From NCBI RefSeq assembly GCF_029871205.1, contig NZ_SSOJ01000115.1, positions 1 to 64,000 of the forward strand: a DNA stretch of 64,000 nt, read 5' to 3'. This document shows, in pieces, positions 9,750 to 21,058 of this stretch (position 1 is the first letter of the stretch; every line of letters starts with the position of its first letter). This DNA is from Pseudomonas sp. BN417 (GTDB lineage: Bacteria > Pseudomonadota > Gammaproteobacteria > Pseudomonadales > Pseudomonadaceae). The notes under the pieces are model-generated. The model made no database searches. It saw only the letters and a list, made by a program, of their open reading frames with translations, and was not told the DNA's origin. The position numbers and the translations under genes are program-made.

Positions 9750-10808
9750 TCATTTTCCTTCGCGGAAGGCGGTCCACACTTCGTCGCGGGTGGCGCTGAG
9801 CTTTTCCGGCACGGGCTCGACCGGGAACAGGCGGCGCTTGGTGTCCTTGTCCAGGTAGAGGCCCGGCTGGTTGCGCAGGGCGTCGTCCAGGTACTGGCGG
9901 GCGTCGGCGTTGCCGTTCGGGTAGAGCGTCGCGCTGGTGATCTTTGCCGCCACCTGGGGCTGCAGCATGTAGTCGATGAACCTGTGGGCCAGGTCGGAGC
10001 GCTTGGCGCTGCTGGGGATTACCAGGTTGTCGATGAACAGCACCGAGCCTTCGTCCGGCACCATGAAGGTCACCGGCTGGCCCGCCGCGGCGGCGTTCAG
10101 GGCGTCGCCGACCCAGGCCATGGCGACGCAGAGATTGCCCGCGTTGAGGTCGGCGATGTAGCGCTCGCTGTCGATGTAGCGCAGGTGCGGGCGCAGGGTG
10201 GTGAGGGCTTCGGCGCTGCGCTTGAGCCGACTCGGCGCGCTGCGGGCGAGGTTGTGGCCCTGGTAGTTGAGCAGCACGGCCAGGGTTTCGTCGGGGGCGT
10301 CCAGCAGGCTGATGCCGCACTGGCCGAGGCGCGCGCTCTGTTCGGCGTCGAACAGCAGGCTCCAGCTGTGGGGCAGCGGGCCGCCGAAGGCTTTCTCTGC
10401 CTGTGGGGTGTTCACCGCCAGGCCGACGGCGCCCCAGAGGTAGGGCACCGCATGCTGGTTGTTCGGGTCCATGGCGGCCAGCTTGCTCAGCAGCTGCTTG
10501 TCCAGGTGCTGGCGATTGGGCAGGCGGGTGAAGTCCAGGGGTTGCAGGCGACCGTCCTTGATCAGCCGGGGCAGGTCGTTGTGGGAGGGCACGGCGATAT
10601 CGATCGGTTCGCCGCCGGCGAGCGCCTTGTGGAGCTCCTCCGCGCTGCTGAAGGTGTGGTACTCGACGCGGATGCCGGTTTCCTTCTGGAAGTCCTCGAG
10701 CACCTGCGGGGCGATGTAGTCGTTCCAGTTGTACACGTGGATCAGGTCTTCGGCCTGGGCCAGCGCGGGCAGCAATGCGAGCAACAGCGGGGCGAGCAAG
10801 CGGGGCAT
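9750..10808 (-). CDS. Periplasmic polyamine-binding protein (PotF/SpuD type), orphan
   Basis: 352 residues. A signal peptide (MPRLLAPLLLALLPALAQA) is followed by DLIHVYNWNDYIAPQVLEDF, the hallmark start of PotF/SpuD-like proteins; the fold continues with EYHTFSSAEELHKALAGG and IDIAVPSHNDLPRLI. The start used has GGGAGGACGTC just before it; the longer frame upstream has no support. It matches the position of PA0295 in PAO1. No permease or ATPase genes adjoin it, so it may feed SpuFGH or act in sensing. Some ligand residues differ from SpuD/E (for example EYHTFSSAEEL instead of [11 protein letters not shown]), so ligand preference is open. Confidence 0.9.
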   Translation of the reverse strand: MPRLLAPLLLALLPALAQAEDLIHVYNWNDYIAPQVLEDFQKETGIRVEYHTFSSAEELHKALAGGEPIDIAVPSHNDLPRLIKDGRLQPLDFTRLPNRQHLDKQLLSKLAAMDPNNQHAVPYLWGAVGLAVNTPQAEKAFGGPLPHSWSLLFDAEQSARLGQCGISLLDAPDETLAVLLNYQGHNLARSAPSRLKRSAEALTTLRPHLRYIDSERYIADLNAGNLCVAMAWVGDALNAAAAGQPVTFMVPDEGSVLFIDNLVIPSSAKRSDLAHRFIDYMLQPQVAAKITSATLYPNGNADARQYLDDALRNQPGLYLDKDTKRRLFPVEPVPEKLSATRDEVWTAFREGK

Positions 10809-10921
10809 GACGTCCTCCCTGGTATGAGCATGCGGTTTCTGGTTGTTGTTATTCGGGTACAGCGAGGCCGCGGAGGGCCGGAATGGACCGCCGTGCCGGG
10901 TATTGCCAAGGTGCAGATACG

Positions 10922-10949
10922 ACAACGCCGGCCCTGGGGCCGGCGTTGT
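10922..10949. terminator. Hairpin downstream of spuI
   Basis: ACAACGCCGGCC / GGCCGGCGTTGT, perfect 12-bp arms with a CTGG loop, just past the spuI stop. The T-tract is weak, so it may be a terminator or a 3'-end stabiliser. Confidence 0.7.
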
Positions 10950-10957
10950 GGACTCGC

Positions 10958-12337
10958 TTACACGGTATGCAGGTACCAGTTGTACTCGAGGTCGGAGATC
11001 GAGTGCTCGAACTCCTCCAGCTCGCTTTCCTTACAGGCGACGAAGATGTCGATGTAATCCGGGCTGATGTACTTGTTCAGAACTTCGTTGTCGTCCAGCT
11101 CGCGCAGGGCATCGCGCAGGTTGTTCGGCAGGCTCTGTTCCAGTTGCTCGTAGGAGTTGCCTTCGATGGGCACACCCGGTTCTATCTTGTTGGTCAGACC
11201 GTGGTGAATACCGGCCAGGATGGCCGACATCATCAGGTAGGGGTTGGCGTCGGCACCGGCCACGCGGTGTTCCAGGCGCACGGCGTCCGCGCTGCCGGTG
11301 GGCACGCGCAGGGCGACGGTACGGTTGTCCAGGCCCCAGCTCGGTGCGTTCGGCACATAGAACTGCGCGCCGAAGCGGCGATAGGAGTTCACGTTCGGGC
11401 AGAGGAACGCCATGGAAGCAGGCATGGTCTCGAGCACACCGCCGACCGCGTGGCGCAGGGCGGCGTTCTGCTCGGGATCATCGGAGGTGAAGATGTTCTT
11501 GCCGGTCTTCTTGTCGATGAGCGAAATGTGCACGTGCAGGCCGTTGCCCGCCTGGCCCGGGTAGGGCTTGGCCATGAAGGTGGTGTCCATCTCATGGTCG
11601 TAGGCGATGTTCTTGATCAGGCGCTTGAGCAGGACTGCGTAGTCGCAGGCCTCGATAGCGTCCTCGACGTGGTGCAGGTTGACCTCGAACTGCGCCGGGG
11701 CGCTTTCCTTGACGATGGCGTCGGCCGGGATGCCCTGGACCTTGGCGCCTTCGAGGATGTCCTGCAGGCAGTCGGCATACTCGTCCAGGTCGTCGATCAG
11801 GTAGACCTGGGTGGACTGCGGGCGTTTGCCGGAGATAGGGGAACGTGGCGGCTGCGGACGGCCATTAATGTTCTCCTGGTCGATCAGGTAGAACTCCAGT
11901 TCGAATGCTGCGCAGATGGTCAGGCCGAGGGCGTCGAACTTCTCCACCACCTGGCGCAGGACCTCGCGCGGGTCGGCGAAGAACGGCTCGCCTTCGATCT
12001 CGTGCATGGTCATCAGCAGCTGAGCGGTGGGGCGCTTCTGCCAGGGCTCGTCGCTGAGGGTACCGGGGATGGGGTAGCAGATACGGTCCGCGTCACCGAT
12101 GTCCAGGCCGAGGCCGGTGCTTTCGACGGTGGCACCATTGATGTCGAGGGCGAAGAGCGAAGCGGGGAGGTTGATGCCTTTTTCGTAGACTTTGTGGAGG
12201 CTGGCACGCTCTATTCGCTTGCCTCGTACGACTCCATTCATATCTGCAATCAGTAGGTCGACGAACTGGACCTCAGGATGCTCCTTAAGGAACTCGTTCG
12301 CTTCTTGAAGCTGAACGGCACGCGGGGGTACCGACAT
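10958..12337 (-). CDS. spuI: Gamma-glutamylpolyamine synthetase SpuI
   Basis: 459 residues, glutamine synthetase fold. It ligates glutamate to a polyamine amine with ATP, the first step of the gamma-glutamylation route. Seen: N-terminal FVDLLIADMNGVVRGKRI, Glu-rich metal/ATP segments CAAFELEFYLID and APAQFEVNLHH, ATP/Glu site NGLHVHISL and NRTVALRVP, and GADANPYLMM. It lacks the adenylylation tyrosine motif expected of true GlnA. It is divergent from spuA across a 278-bp AT-rich gap. AAAGGTGTTGCATC precedes the ATG. Confidence 0.95.
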   Translation of the reverse strand: MSVPPRAVQLQEANEFLKEHPEVQFVDLLIADMNGVVRGKRIERASLHKVYEKGINLPASLFALDINGATVESTGLGLDIGDADRICYPIPGTLSDEPWQKRPTAQLLMTMHEIEGEPFFADPREVLRQVVEKFDALGLTICAAFELEFYLIDQENINGRPQPPRSPISGKRPQSTQVYLIDDLDEYADCLQDILEGAKVQGIPADAIVKESAPAQFEVNLHHVEDAIEACDYAVLLKRLIKNIAYDHEMDTTFMAKPYPGQAGNGLHVHISLIDKKTGKNIFTSDDPEQNAALRHAVGGVLETMPASMAFLCPNVNSYRRFGAQFYVPNAPSWGLDNRTVALRVPTGSADAVRLEHRVAGADANPYLMMSAILAGIHHGLTNKIEPGVPIEGNSYEQLEQSLPNNLRDALRELDDNEVLNKYISPDYIDIFVACKESELEEFEHSISDLEYNWYLHTV

Positions 12338-12526
12338 GATGCAACACCTTTATTGTTAAAAATATCAATCACGTTCTAGCTAAGGTGTGAGTCAATCTGA
12401 AACACCCCTAGCTGTCAAGTGACGCCTATTATGCCCTAAAAATGGGCTCGATGGCCAGTTTTGGGGCGTTCCGGGGCCTTTGAATCCCTCTCTAAACCAT
12501 ATCGGCTGCGGTGCTCAGTGGGGCGT

Positions 12527-12565
12527 GTTCAATTTTTTACAGCCCTATTGTGTAATAAAATGAAC
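12527..12565. promoter_or_regulatory. Inverted repeat upstream of spuA (candidate operator)
   Basis: GTTCAATTTTTTAC, 11 bases, GTAATAAAATGAAC: 12 of 14 positions pair. It ends 50 bp before the spuA start in the spuI/spuA divergent region and would overlap the spuA promoter. The regulator is not identifiable from sequence. Confidence 0.5.
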
Positions 12566-12615
12566 AACGCTAAGCTCGGCCGAAACCCATAACAGACAAA
12601 TAAAACGGGTGTCTC

Positions 12616-13368
12616 ATGTCTCGCCTGCCGTTGATCGGCGTAACCGCTTGCACCAGAGAGATTGGTCCTCAGACCTATCATATAGCTGGTGACAAGTATG
12701 TTCGTGCGGTGGCGGTCGGAGCTGGCGGTGTGCCGCTGGTGATTCCGGCCCTGGCTGAACTGATGGACCAGACGACCCTCCTGGCCAGTCTGGACGGTCT
12801 TCTCTTTACCGGCTCCCCGTCCAATGTGGAGCCCCATCATTATCTAGGGCCCGCTTCCGCGCCCGGCACCAAGCACGATCCCGAACGTGACCGCACCACT
12901 CTGCCGCTGGTCCGTGCGGCCGTGGCCGCTGGTATCCCGGTCCTGGGCATCTGCCGTGGTTTCCAGGAAATGAACGTGGCCTTCGGCGGTTCCCTGCACC
13001 AGCGCGTACATGAGATAGAAGGATTGATGGACCACCGCGAGCCGGGCGACCAGCCCCTCGAGGTGCAATACGCTCCCCGCCACCTGCTGCGGGTGCAGCC
13101 GGGTGGCGTTCTCGACGGCATCGGCTTGCCGTCCGAGATCCAGGTCAACTCCATTCATGGCCAGGGCGTTGAACGTCTGGCGCCGGGCCTGCGTGTAGAG
13201 GCTCTGGCGCCAGATGGGTTGGTCGAGGCCTTTTCGGTCGAAGGCGCCAGGAATTTTGCTTTAGGCGTGCAGTGGCACCCCGAGTGGCAAGTGCGGACCA
13301 ACCCGAACTATCTCGCCATCTTTCAGGCCTTTGGTGAGGCTTGCAGGAAGAAGGCGGGGCAACGCTGA
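12616..13368 (+). CDS. spuA: Gamma-glutamyl-GABA hydrolase SpuA (PuuD-like class I amidotransferase)
   Basis: 250 residues. It removes the glutamyl group from gamma-glutamyl-GABA to release GABA. The class I glutamine amidotransferase triad is visible: nucleophile Cys113 in LGICRGFQEMN, His221 and Glu223 in GVQWHPEW. DNA is somewhat less GC-rich at the 5' end than its neighbours, in line with the AT-rich promoter next to it. First gene of the rightward spu set; spuB follows after 144 bp. Confidence 0.93.
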   Translation: MSRLPLIGVTACTREIGPQTYHIAGDKYVRAVAVGAGGVPLVIPALAELMDQTTLLASLDGLLFTGSPSNVEPHHYLGPASAPGTKHDPERDRTTLPLVRAAVAAGIPVLGICRGFQEMNVAFGGSLHQRVHEIEGLMDHREPGDQPLEVQYAPRHLLRVQPGGVLDGIGLPSEIQVNSIHGQGVERLAPGLRVEALAPDGLVEAFSVEGARNFALGVQWHPEWQVRTNPNYLAIFQAFGEACRKKAGQR

Positions 13369-13512
13369 GCGGGAGACCCAACTGCAGGAAACCAACGAAG
13401 TTGCCGTGTCGCGGAGTTCGGACTGTACTGACCGCGATGGGCCGCCTCATCGGGCGCGTTCGGCGCGAACCTGCAGAAGCCTCCTAGTGAAGCTCTCAAC
13501 CCTGAGGTCTTT

Positions 13513-14871
13513 ATGACTACCAAGCTCGACCAGCTGACCAGCTGGCTGAAAGAACGCAAAATCACCGAAGTTGAATGCATGATCAGTGACCTTACCGGCA
13601 TTGCCCGCGGTAAGATCTCGCCGACCAACAAGTTCCTGGACGAGAAGGGCATGCGCCTCCCCGAGAGTGTGCTGCTGCAGACCGTTACCGGCGACTATGT
13701 CGAAGACGACATCTATTACGAGCTGCTCGACCCGGCCGACATCGACATGTTCTGCCGACCGGACGAGAACGCCGTCTACCTGGTGCCCTGGGCCATCGAG
13801 CCCACTGCGATGGTGATCCACGACACCTTCGACAAGCAGGGCAACCCCATCGAGCTGTCTCCGCGCAACCTGCTCAAGCGTGTACTCAAGCTATACGCCG
13901 ACAAGGGCTGGAAACCCATCGTGGCGCCGGAGATGGAGTTCTACCTGACCAAGCGTTGCGACGATCCGGACTTCCCGCTGCAGGCTCCGCTGGGCCGCTC
14001 GGGCCGTCCGGAAACCGGCCGCCAGTCCTTCTCCATCGACGCGGCGAACGAGTTCGACCCGCTGTTCGAGGACATGTACGACTGGTGCGAGATGCAGGAC
14101 CTGGACCTCGACACCCTGATCCACGAGGAAGGCCCGGCGCAGATGGAAATCAACTTCCGTCACGGCGACGCCCTGGAGCTGGCCGACCAGATTCTGGTGT
14201 TCAAGCGCACCATGCGCGAGGCCGCGCTCAAGCACAACGTGGCGGCGACCTTCATGGCCAAGCCGATCACCGACGAGCCGGGCAGCGCCATGCACCTGCA
14301 CCAGAGCGTGATCGACATCAAGACCGGGAAGAACATCTTCTCCAACGATGACGGTTCCATGAGCGAGCTGTTCCTGCACCACATCGGCGGCCTGCAGAAA
14401 TACATCCCCGAAGTGCTGCCGCTGTTCGCGCCGAACGTGAACTCCTTCCGCCGTTTCCTGCCGGACACCTCCGCGCCGGTGAACGTGGAATGGGGCGAGG
14501 AGAACCGCACCGTGGGCCTGCGTGTTCCGGATGCCGGTCCGGAAAACCGCCGCGTGGAGAACCGCCTCGCCGGCGCCGACGCCAACCCCTACCTGGCCAT
14601 CGCCGCCAGTCTGCTGTGCGGCTACATCGGCATGACACAAGGCCTGACGCCCAGTGCACCGGTCAAGGGCCGTGGCTATGAGCGCCGCAACCTGCGCCTG
14701 CCGATCACCATCGAGGCGGCGCTGGAGCGGATGGAGGCCTGCCGGGATATCGAGGAATACCTGGGCGGCAAGTTCGTGACGGCCTATGTGGCGGTCAAGC
14801 GTGCCGAGCATGAGAACTTCAAACGGGTGATCAGCTCCTGGGAACGCGAGTTCCTGCTGCTCTCCGTCTGA
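13513..14871 (+). CDS. spuB: Gamma-glutamylpolyamine synthetase SpuB
   Basis: 452 residues, glutamine synthetase fold, paralogue of SpuI. Seen: ISDLTGIARGKISPTNKF, VAPEMEFYL, GPAQMEINFRH, GSAMHLHQSVID, NRTVGLRVPDAGPENRRVEN and GADANPYLAI. Uses ATP and glutamate to glutamylate putrescine or related amines. It sits between spuA and spuC; spuC starts 63 bp later, after a GC hairpin. Substrate split between SpuB and SpuI cannot be read from the sequence. Confidence 0.94.
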   Translation: MTTKLDQLTSWLKERKITEVECMISDLTGIARGKISPTNKFLDEKGMRLPESVLLQTVTGDYVEDDIYYELLDPADIDMFCRPDENAVYLVPWAIEPTAMVIHDTFDKQGNPIELSPRNLLKRVLKLYADKGWKPIVAPEMEFYLTKRCDDPDFPLQAPLGRSGRPETGRQSFSIDAANEFDPLFEDMYDWCEMQDLDLDTLIHEEGPAQMEINFRHGDALELADQILVFKRTMREAALKHNVAATFMAKPITDEPGSAMHLHQSVIDIKTGKNIFSNDDGSMSELFLHHIGGLQKYIPEVLPLFAPNVNSFRRFLPDTSAPVNVEWGEENRTVGLRVPDAGPENRRVENRLAGADANPYLAIAASLLCGYIGMTQGLTPSAPVKGRGYERRNLRLPITIEAALERMEACRDIEEYLGGKFVTAYVAVKRAEHENFKRVISSWEREFLLLSV

Positions 14872-14883
14872 TCAGAAACGGAA

Positions 14884-14904
14884 GGCCGGCCGCCCCGGCC
14901 GGCC
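14884..14904. other. Intercistronic GC hairpin between spuB and spuC
   Basis: GGCCGGCC, GCCCC, GGCCGGCC with no T-run. More likely an mRNA-processing or stability element than a full terminator, because spuC follows in the same direction. Confidence 0.6.
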
Positions 14905-14934
14905 CTCCAGATGTGTGTTGATTGAGGTAAGGAT

Positions 14935-16302
14935 ATGAATAGCCAAGTGACCAACCCCAAGACCCTTGAATGGCAAGCGCTCGGTCGTGACCACCACCTG
15001 CCGCCGTTCACCGACTACAAGGCGCTGAACGCCAAGGGTGCGCGGATCATCACCAAGGCCGAAGGCGTGTACATCTGGGACAGCGAGGGCAACAAGATCC
15101 TCGACGGCATGGCCGGCCTCTGGTGCGTCAACGTCGGCTACGGCCGCGAGGAGCTGGTGCAGGCGGCGACCCGGCAGATGCGTGAACTGCCTTTCTACAA
15201 CCTGTTCTTCCAGACCGCGCACCCGCCGGCGGTGGAACTCTCCAAGGCGATCGCCGAGATCGCGCCGGAAGGCATGAACCACGTGTTCTTCACCGGCTCC
15301 GGCTCGGAAGCCAACGACACCGTGCTGCGCATGGTCCGCCACTACTGGGCGATCAAGGGGCAGCCGCAGAAGAAAGTCATCATCGGCCGCTGGAACGGCT
15401 ACCACGGCTCCACCGTCGCTGGTGTCAGCCTGGGCGGCATGAAGGCCCTGCACGGTCAGGGCGACCTGCCGATTCCCGGCATCGAGCACATCGCCCAGCC
15501 TTACTGGTTCGGTGAGGGCGGCGACATGGCGCCGGCCGAGTTCGGCGTCTGGGCCGCCGAGCAGCTGGAGAAGAAGATCCTCGAAGTCGGCGAAGACAAG
15601 GTCGCCGCCTTCATCGCCGAACCCATCCAGGGCGCCGGCGGCGTGATAGTTCCGCCGGAAACCTACTGGCCGAAGATCCGCGAGATCCTCGCCAAGTACG
15701 ACATCCTCTTCATCGCCGACGAAGTGATCTGCGGCTTCGGCCGTACCGGCGAGTGGTTCGGCAGCCAGTACTACGGCAATGCCCCGGATCTGATGCCGAT
15801 CGCCAAGGGCCTGACCTCCGGCTACGTCCCCATGGGCGGCGTGATCGTGCGTGACGAGATCGTCCATACCCTGAATGAGGGTGGTGAGTTCTACCACGGC
15901 TTCACCTACTCTGGTCATCCGGTAGCGGCGGCGGTGGCCCTGGAGAACATCCGCATCCTGCGGGAAGAGAAGATCGTCGAGAAGGTCAAGGCCGAAACGG
16001 CACCTTATTTGCAGCAGCGCTGGCAGGAGCTGGCCGACCACCCGTTGGTTGGCGAGGCGCGTGGGGTCGGCATGGTCGCCGCCCTGGAACTGGTCAAGAA
16101 CAAGAAGACCCGTGAGCGTTTCGAGGGTGGCGTGGGGATGCTGTGCCGAGAGCACTGCTTCCGTAACGGCCTGATCATGCGCGCGGTTGGCGACACTATG
16201 ATTATTTCGCCGCCGCTGGTGATCAGCAAAGACGAAGTCGACGAACTGGTGACCAAGGCGCGCAAGTGCCTCGACCTCACCCTGGCTGAAGTAAAAGGCT
16301 GA
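14935..16302 (+). CDS. spuC: Polyamine:pyruvate aminotransferase SpuC
   Basis: 455 residues, class III PLP aminotransferase. It transfers an amino group from putrescine, cadaverine or spermidine to pyruvate. PLP-site segments are clear: GSGSEANDTVLRMVRHY, WNGYHGST, FIADEVICGFGRTG and the Schiff-base lysine Lys291 in MPIAKGLTSGYVPMGG. GAGGTAAGGAT precedes the start. It follows spuB and precedes the binding protein spuD after a 158-bp structured spacer. Confidence 0.96.
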   Translation: MNSQVTNPKTLEWQALGRDHHLPPFTDYKALNAKGARIITKAEGVYIWDSEGNKILDGMAGLWCVNVGYGREELVQAATRQMRELPFYNLFFQTAHPPAVELSKAIAEIAPEGMNHVFFTGSGSEANDTVLRMVRHYWAIKGQPQKKVIIGRWNGYHGSTVAGVSLGGMKALHGQGDLPIPGIEHIAQPYWFGEGGDMAPAEFGVWAAEQLEKKILEVGEDKVAAFIAEPIQGAGGVIVPPETYWPKIREILAKYDILFIADEVICGFGRTGEWFGSQYYGNAPDLMPIAKGLTSGYVPMGGVIVRDEIVHTLNEGGEFYHGFTYSGHPVAAAVALENIRILREEKIVEKVKAETAPYLQQRWQELADHPLVGEARGVGMVAALELVKNKKTRERFEGGVGMLCREHCFRNGLIMRAVGDTMIISPPLVISKDEVDELVTKARKCLDLTLAEVKG

Positions 16303-16307
16303 GAAAA

Positions 16308-18793
<2,486 letters not shown>

Positions 18794-18933
18794 CGCAAGG
18801 CCGGTGGCGCTCGCCGTGTGGCGGGCCCGCCGGATCAACCAGGCGGAAGCAGGCAGGATGCCCAGCTCGCGCCCATGCTGTATAGACGCGCCCGTCCGCG
18901 GTGGTCGGGTAGCAAATTCTGGGAGTTGTGGTA

Positions 18934-20076
18934 ATGGCAATAGCCTCCGGTGCCTACAAGAAAGCCCTCGAGGGCAACCAGCAACCCAAAGAGGTGCTGG
19001 TGAAAATCGACCGGGTGACCAAGAAGTTCGACGAGACGGTGGCCGTGGACAGCGTGTCCCTGGACATCAAGAAGGGTGAGATCTTCGCCTTGCTCGGCGG
19101 CTCCGGTTCGGGTAAATCAACCTTGCTGCGGATGCTCGCGGGCTTCGAGCGGCCGTCCGAGGGGCGCATCTTCCTCGATGGCGTCGACATCACCGACATG
19201 CCCCCCTACGAGCGCCCGATCAACATGATGTTCCAGTCCTATGCGCTCTTCCCGCATATGACTGTTGCGCAGAACATCGCCTTCGGACTTAAACAGGACA
19301 AGCTGCCAGCCGCTGAAATCGACGCGCGCGTCAACGAGATGCTCAAGCTGGTACAGATGACCCAGTACGCCAGGCGCAAGCCGCACCAGCTGTCCGGTGG
19401 TCAGCGCCAGCGGGTTGCCCTGGCCCGTTCCCTGGCCAAGAGTCCGAAGCTGCTGCTGCTCGACGAGCCCATGGGTGCCCTGGACAAGAAACTGCGTTCG
19501 CAGATGCAGCTGGAACTGGTGGAGATCATCGAGCGCGTGGGCGTGACCTGCGTGATGGTGACCCACGACCAGGAAGAGGCCATGACCATGGCCCAGCGCA
19601 TCGCCATCATGCACCTGGGCTGCATCGAGCAGATCGGCAGCCCGGTGGACATCTACGAAACGCCGATCAGCCGGCAGGTCTGCGAGTTCATCGGCAACGT
19701 CAACCTGTTCGAAGGTGAAGTGGTAGAGGATGCCGAGGCCCATGCGCTGATCGCCTGCCCGCAACTGGAGCGGCCGATCTACGTCGGCCACGGCGTGACC
19801 ACCTCGGTGCAGGACAAGCGCATCACCTACGCCCTGCGTCCGGAGAAACTGCTGGTCACCACCGAGCAGCCCACCTGCGAGTACAACTGGTCGCGCGGCC
19901 GGGTCCACGACATCGCCTACCTGGGCGGTCACTCGGTGTTCTACGTCAAGCTGCCCAACGGCACCGTCGTCCAGTCCTTCGTCGCCAATGCCGAGCGCCG
20001 TGGCGCCCGTCCGACCTGGGATGACGAAGTCTTTGTCTGGTGGGAAGACGACAGCGGCGTGGTACTGCGGTCATGA
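18934..20076 (+). CDS. spuF: Polyamine ABC transporter ATPase SpuF
   Basis: 380 residues. Walker A GGSGSGKST, signature LSGGQRQRVALARSLA, Walker B LLLLDEPMGALD and switch [13 protein letters not shown] are intact, and a C-terminal TOBE region (ALRPEKLLVTTEQ) follows, as in PotG. ATG at 18934 is chosen: GGGAG lies 8 bp upstream, better than the GTG at 18928. Its last codons overlap spuG by four bases (ATGA). Confidence 0.95.
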   Translation: MAIASGAYKKALEGNQQPKEVLVKIDRVTKKFDETVAVDSVSLDIKKGEIFALLGGSGSGKSTLLRMLAGFERPSEGRIFLDGVDITDMPPYERPINMMFQSYALFPHMTVAQNIAFGLKQDKLPAAEIDARVNEMLKLVQMTQYARRKPHQLSGGQRQRVALARSLAKSPKLLLLDEPMGALDKKLRSQMQLELVEIIERVGVTCVMVTHDQEEAMTMAQRIAIMHLGCIEQIGSPVDIYETPISRQVCEFIGNVNLFEGEVVEDAEAHALIACPQLERPIYVGHGVTTSVQDKRITYALRPEKLLVTTEQPTCEYNWSRGRVHDIAYLGGHSVFYVKLPNGTVVQSFVANAERRGARPTWDDEVFVWWEDDSGVVLRS

Positions 20077-20981
20077 GAATCCCCAAACTGAAAAACCTGT
20101 TGCCGACTGGCCGGCACCTCGTCATCGGGGTTCCGTTCTTCTGGCTGTTCCTGTTCTTCCTGCTGCCTTTCGCCATCGTGCTGAAGATCAGCTTCGCCGA
20201 AGCCGACGTGGCGATCCCGCCCTACACGGATATCTACACCTGGGCGGACAACCAGTTCCAACTCATCCTCAACCTGGGCAACTACCTGCTGCTCAACGAG
20301 GACGAGCTGTACCTGGCGGCCTATTTCGGCTCGCTGAAGATCGCCTTCTTCAGCACCCTGATGTGCCTGCTGATCGGCTACCCGATGGCCTACGCCATCG
20401 CCCGCGCCAGCAAGGAAGCCCAGACGGTGCTGCTGCTGCTGATCATGATGCCGACCTGGACCGCGATCCTGATCCGCGTCTACGCCTGGATGGGCATCCT
20501 CAGCAACAACGGCCTGCTCAACGGTTTCCTGATGAGCATGGGGCTGATCAGTGAGCCGCTGCAGATCCTCAACACCAACATCGCGGTGTACATAGGCGTG
20601 GTCTATTCGTACCTGCCGTTCATGATCCTCCCGCTCTTCGCCAACCTGGTGAAGCACGACCCGAGCCTGCTGGAGGCTGCCTCCGACCTCGGTTCGAGCA
20701 ACTTCAACAACTTCTGGAAGATCACCGTGCCGCTGTCGAAGAACGGCATCATCGCCGGCAGCATGCTGGTGTTCATCCCAGTGGTGGGCGAGTTCGTGAT
20801 TCCGGAACTGCTCGGTGGCCCCGAGACGCTGATGATCGGCAAGGTGCTCTGGCAGGAGTTCTTCAACAACCGCGACTGGCCGGTGGCGTCCGCCCTGGCG
20901 GTGGTGATGCTGGCGATCCTCCTGGTGCCCATCATCCTCTTCAACAAGAACCAGGCGAAAGAGCTGGAGGGCAAGGTATGA
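20073..20981 (+). CDS. spuG: Polyamine ABC transporter permease SpuG
   Basis: 302 residues, PotH-like, about six membrane segments. Begins MRIPKLKNLLPTGRHLVIGVPFFWLFLFFLLP (in parts); the EAA loop is SLLEAASDLGSSNFNNFWKITVPLSK. The ATG overlaps the spuF stop. Its C-terminal coding segment (LFNKNQAKELEGKV) is duplicated immediately downstream, before spuH. Forms the channel with SpuH. Confidence 0.95.
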   Translation: MRIPKLKNLLPTGRHLVIGVPFFWLFLFFLLPFAIVLKISFAEADVAIPPYTDIYTWADNQFQLILNLGNYLLLNEDELYLAAYFGSLKIAFFSTLMCLLIGYPMAYAIARASKEAQTVLLLLIMMPTWTAILIRVYAWMGILSNNGLLNGFLMSMGLISEPLQILNTNIAVYIGVVYSYLPFMILPLFANLVKHDPSLLEAASDLGSSNFNNFWKITVPLSKNGIIAGSMLVFIPVVGEFVIPELLGGPETLMIGKVLWQEFFNNRDWPVASALAVVMLAILLVPIILFNKNQAKELEGKV

Positions 20982-21058
20982 GCATCACTCTGTTGATCGC
21001 CCCCACTTCTTCCCTCTTCAACAAGAATCAGGCGAAAGAACTGGAGGGCAAGGTATGA
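20936..21058 (+). repeat. 46-bp direct duplication of the spuG 3' end
   Basis: The segment 20936-20981 (end of spuG including its stop) recurs at 21013-21058 with an offset of 77 bp. Only two bases differ, at AAC/AAT and GAG/GAA third positions. Both copies end GGGCAAGGTATGA, so each creates an ATGA stop/start overlap. Confidence 0.9.
20978..21058 (+). CDS. 26-residue mini-ORF bridging spuG and spuH
   Basis: Starts with the ATG that overlaps the spuG stop (ATGA), with GGAGGGCAAGG upstream, and ends with the TGA that overlaps the spuH start. The product would be MSITLLIAPTSS followed by the duplicated LFNKNQAKELEGKV. It keeps stop/start coupling from spuG to spuH across the insertion. A function for the peptide is not implied; it may simply let ribosomes pass to spuH. 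Confidence 0.45.
   Translation: MSITLLIAPTSSLFNKNQAKELEGKV

Noticed and set aside
12338-12615. A foreign or mobile origin for the AT-rich spuI-spuA gap
   Set aside because: The flanking genes are in the conserved order and the low GC is confined to a divergent promoter region.
14884-14904. Rho-independent terminator between spuB and spuC
   Set aside because: There is no T-run after the stem and spuC follows in the same direction within 31 bp.
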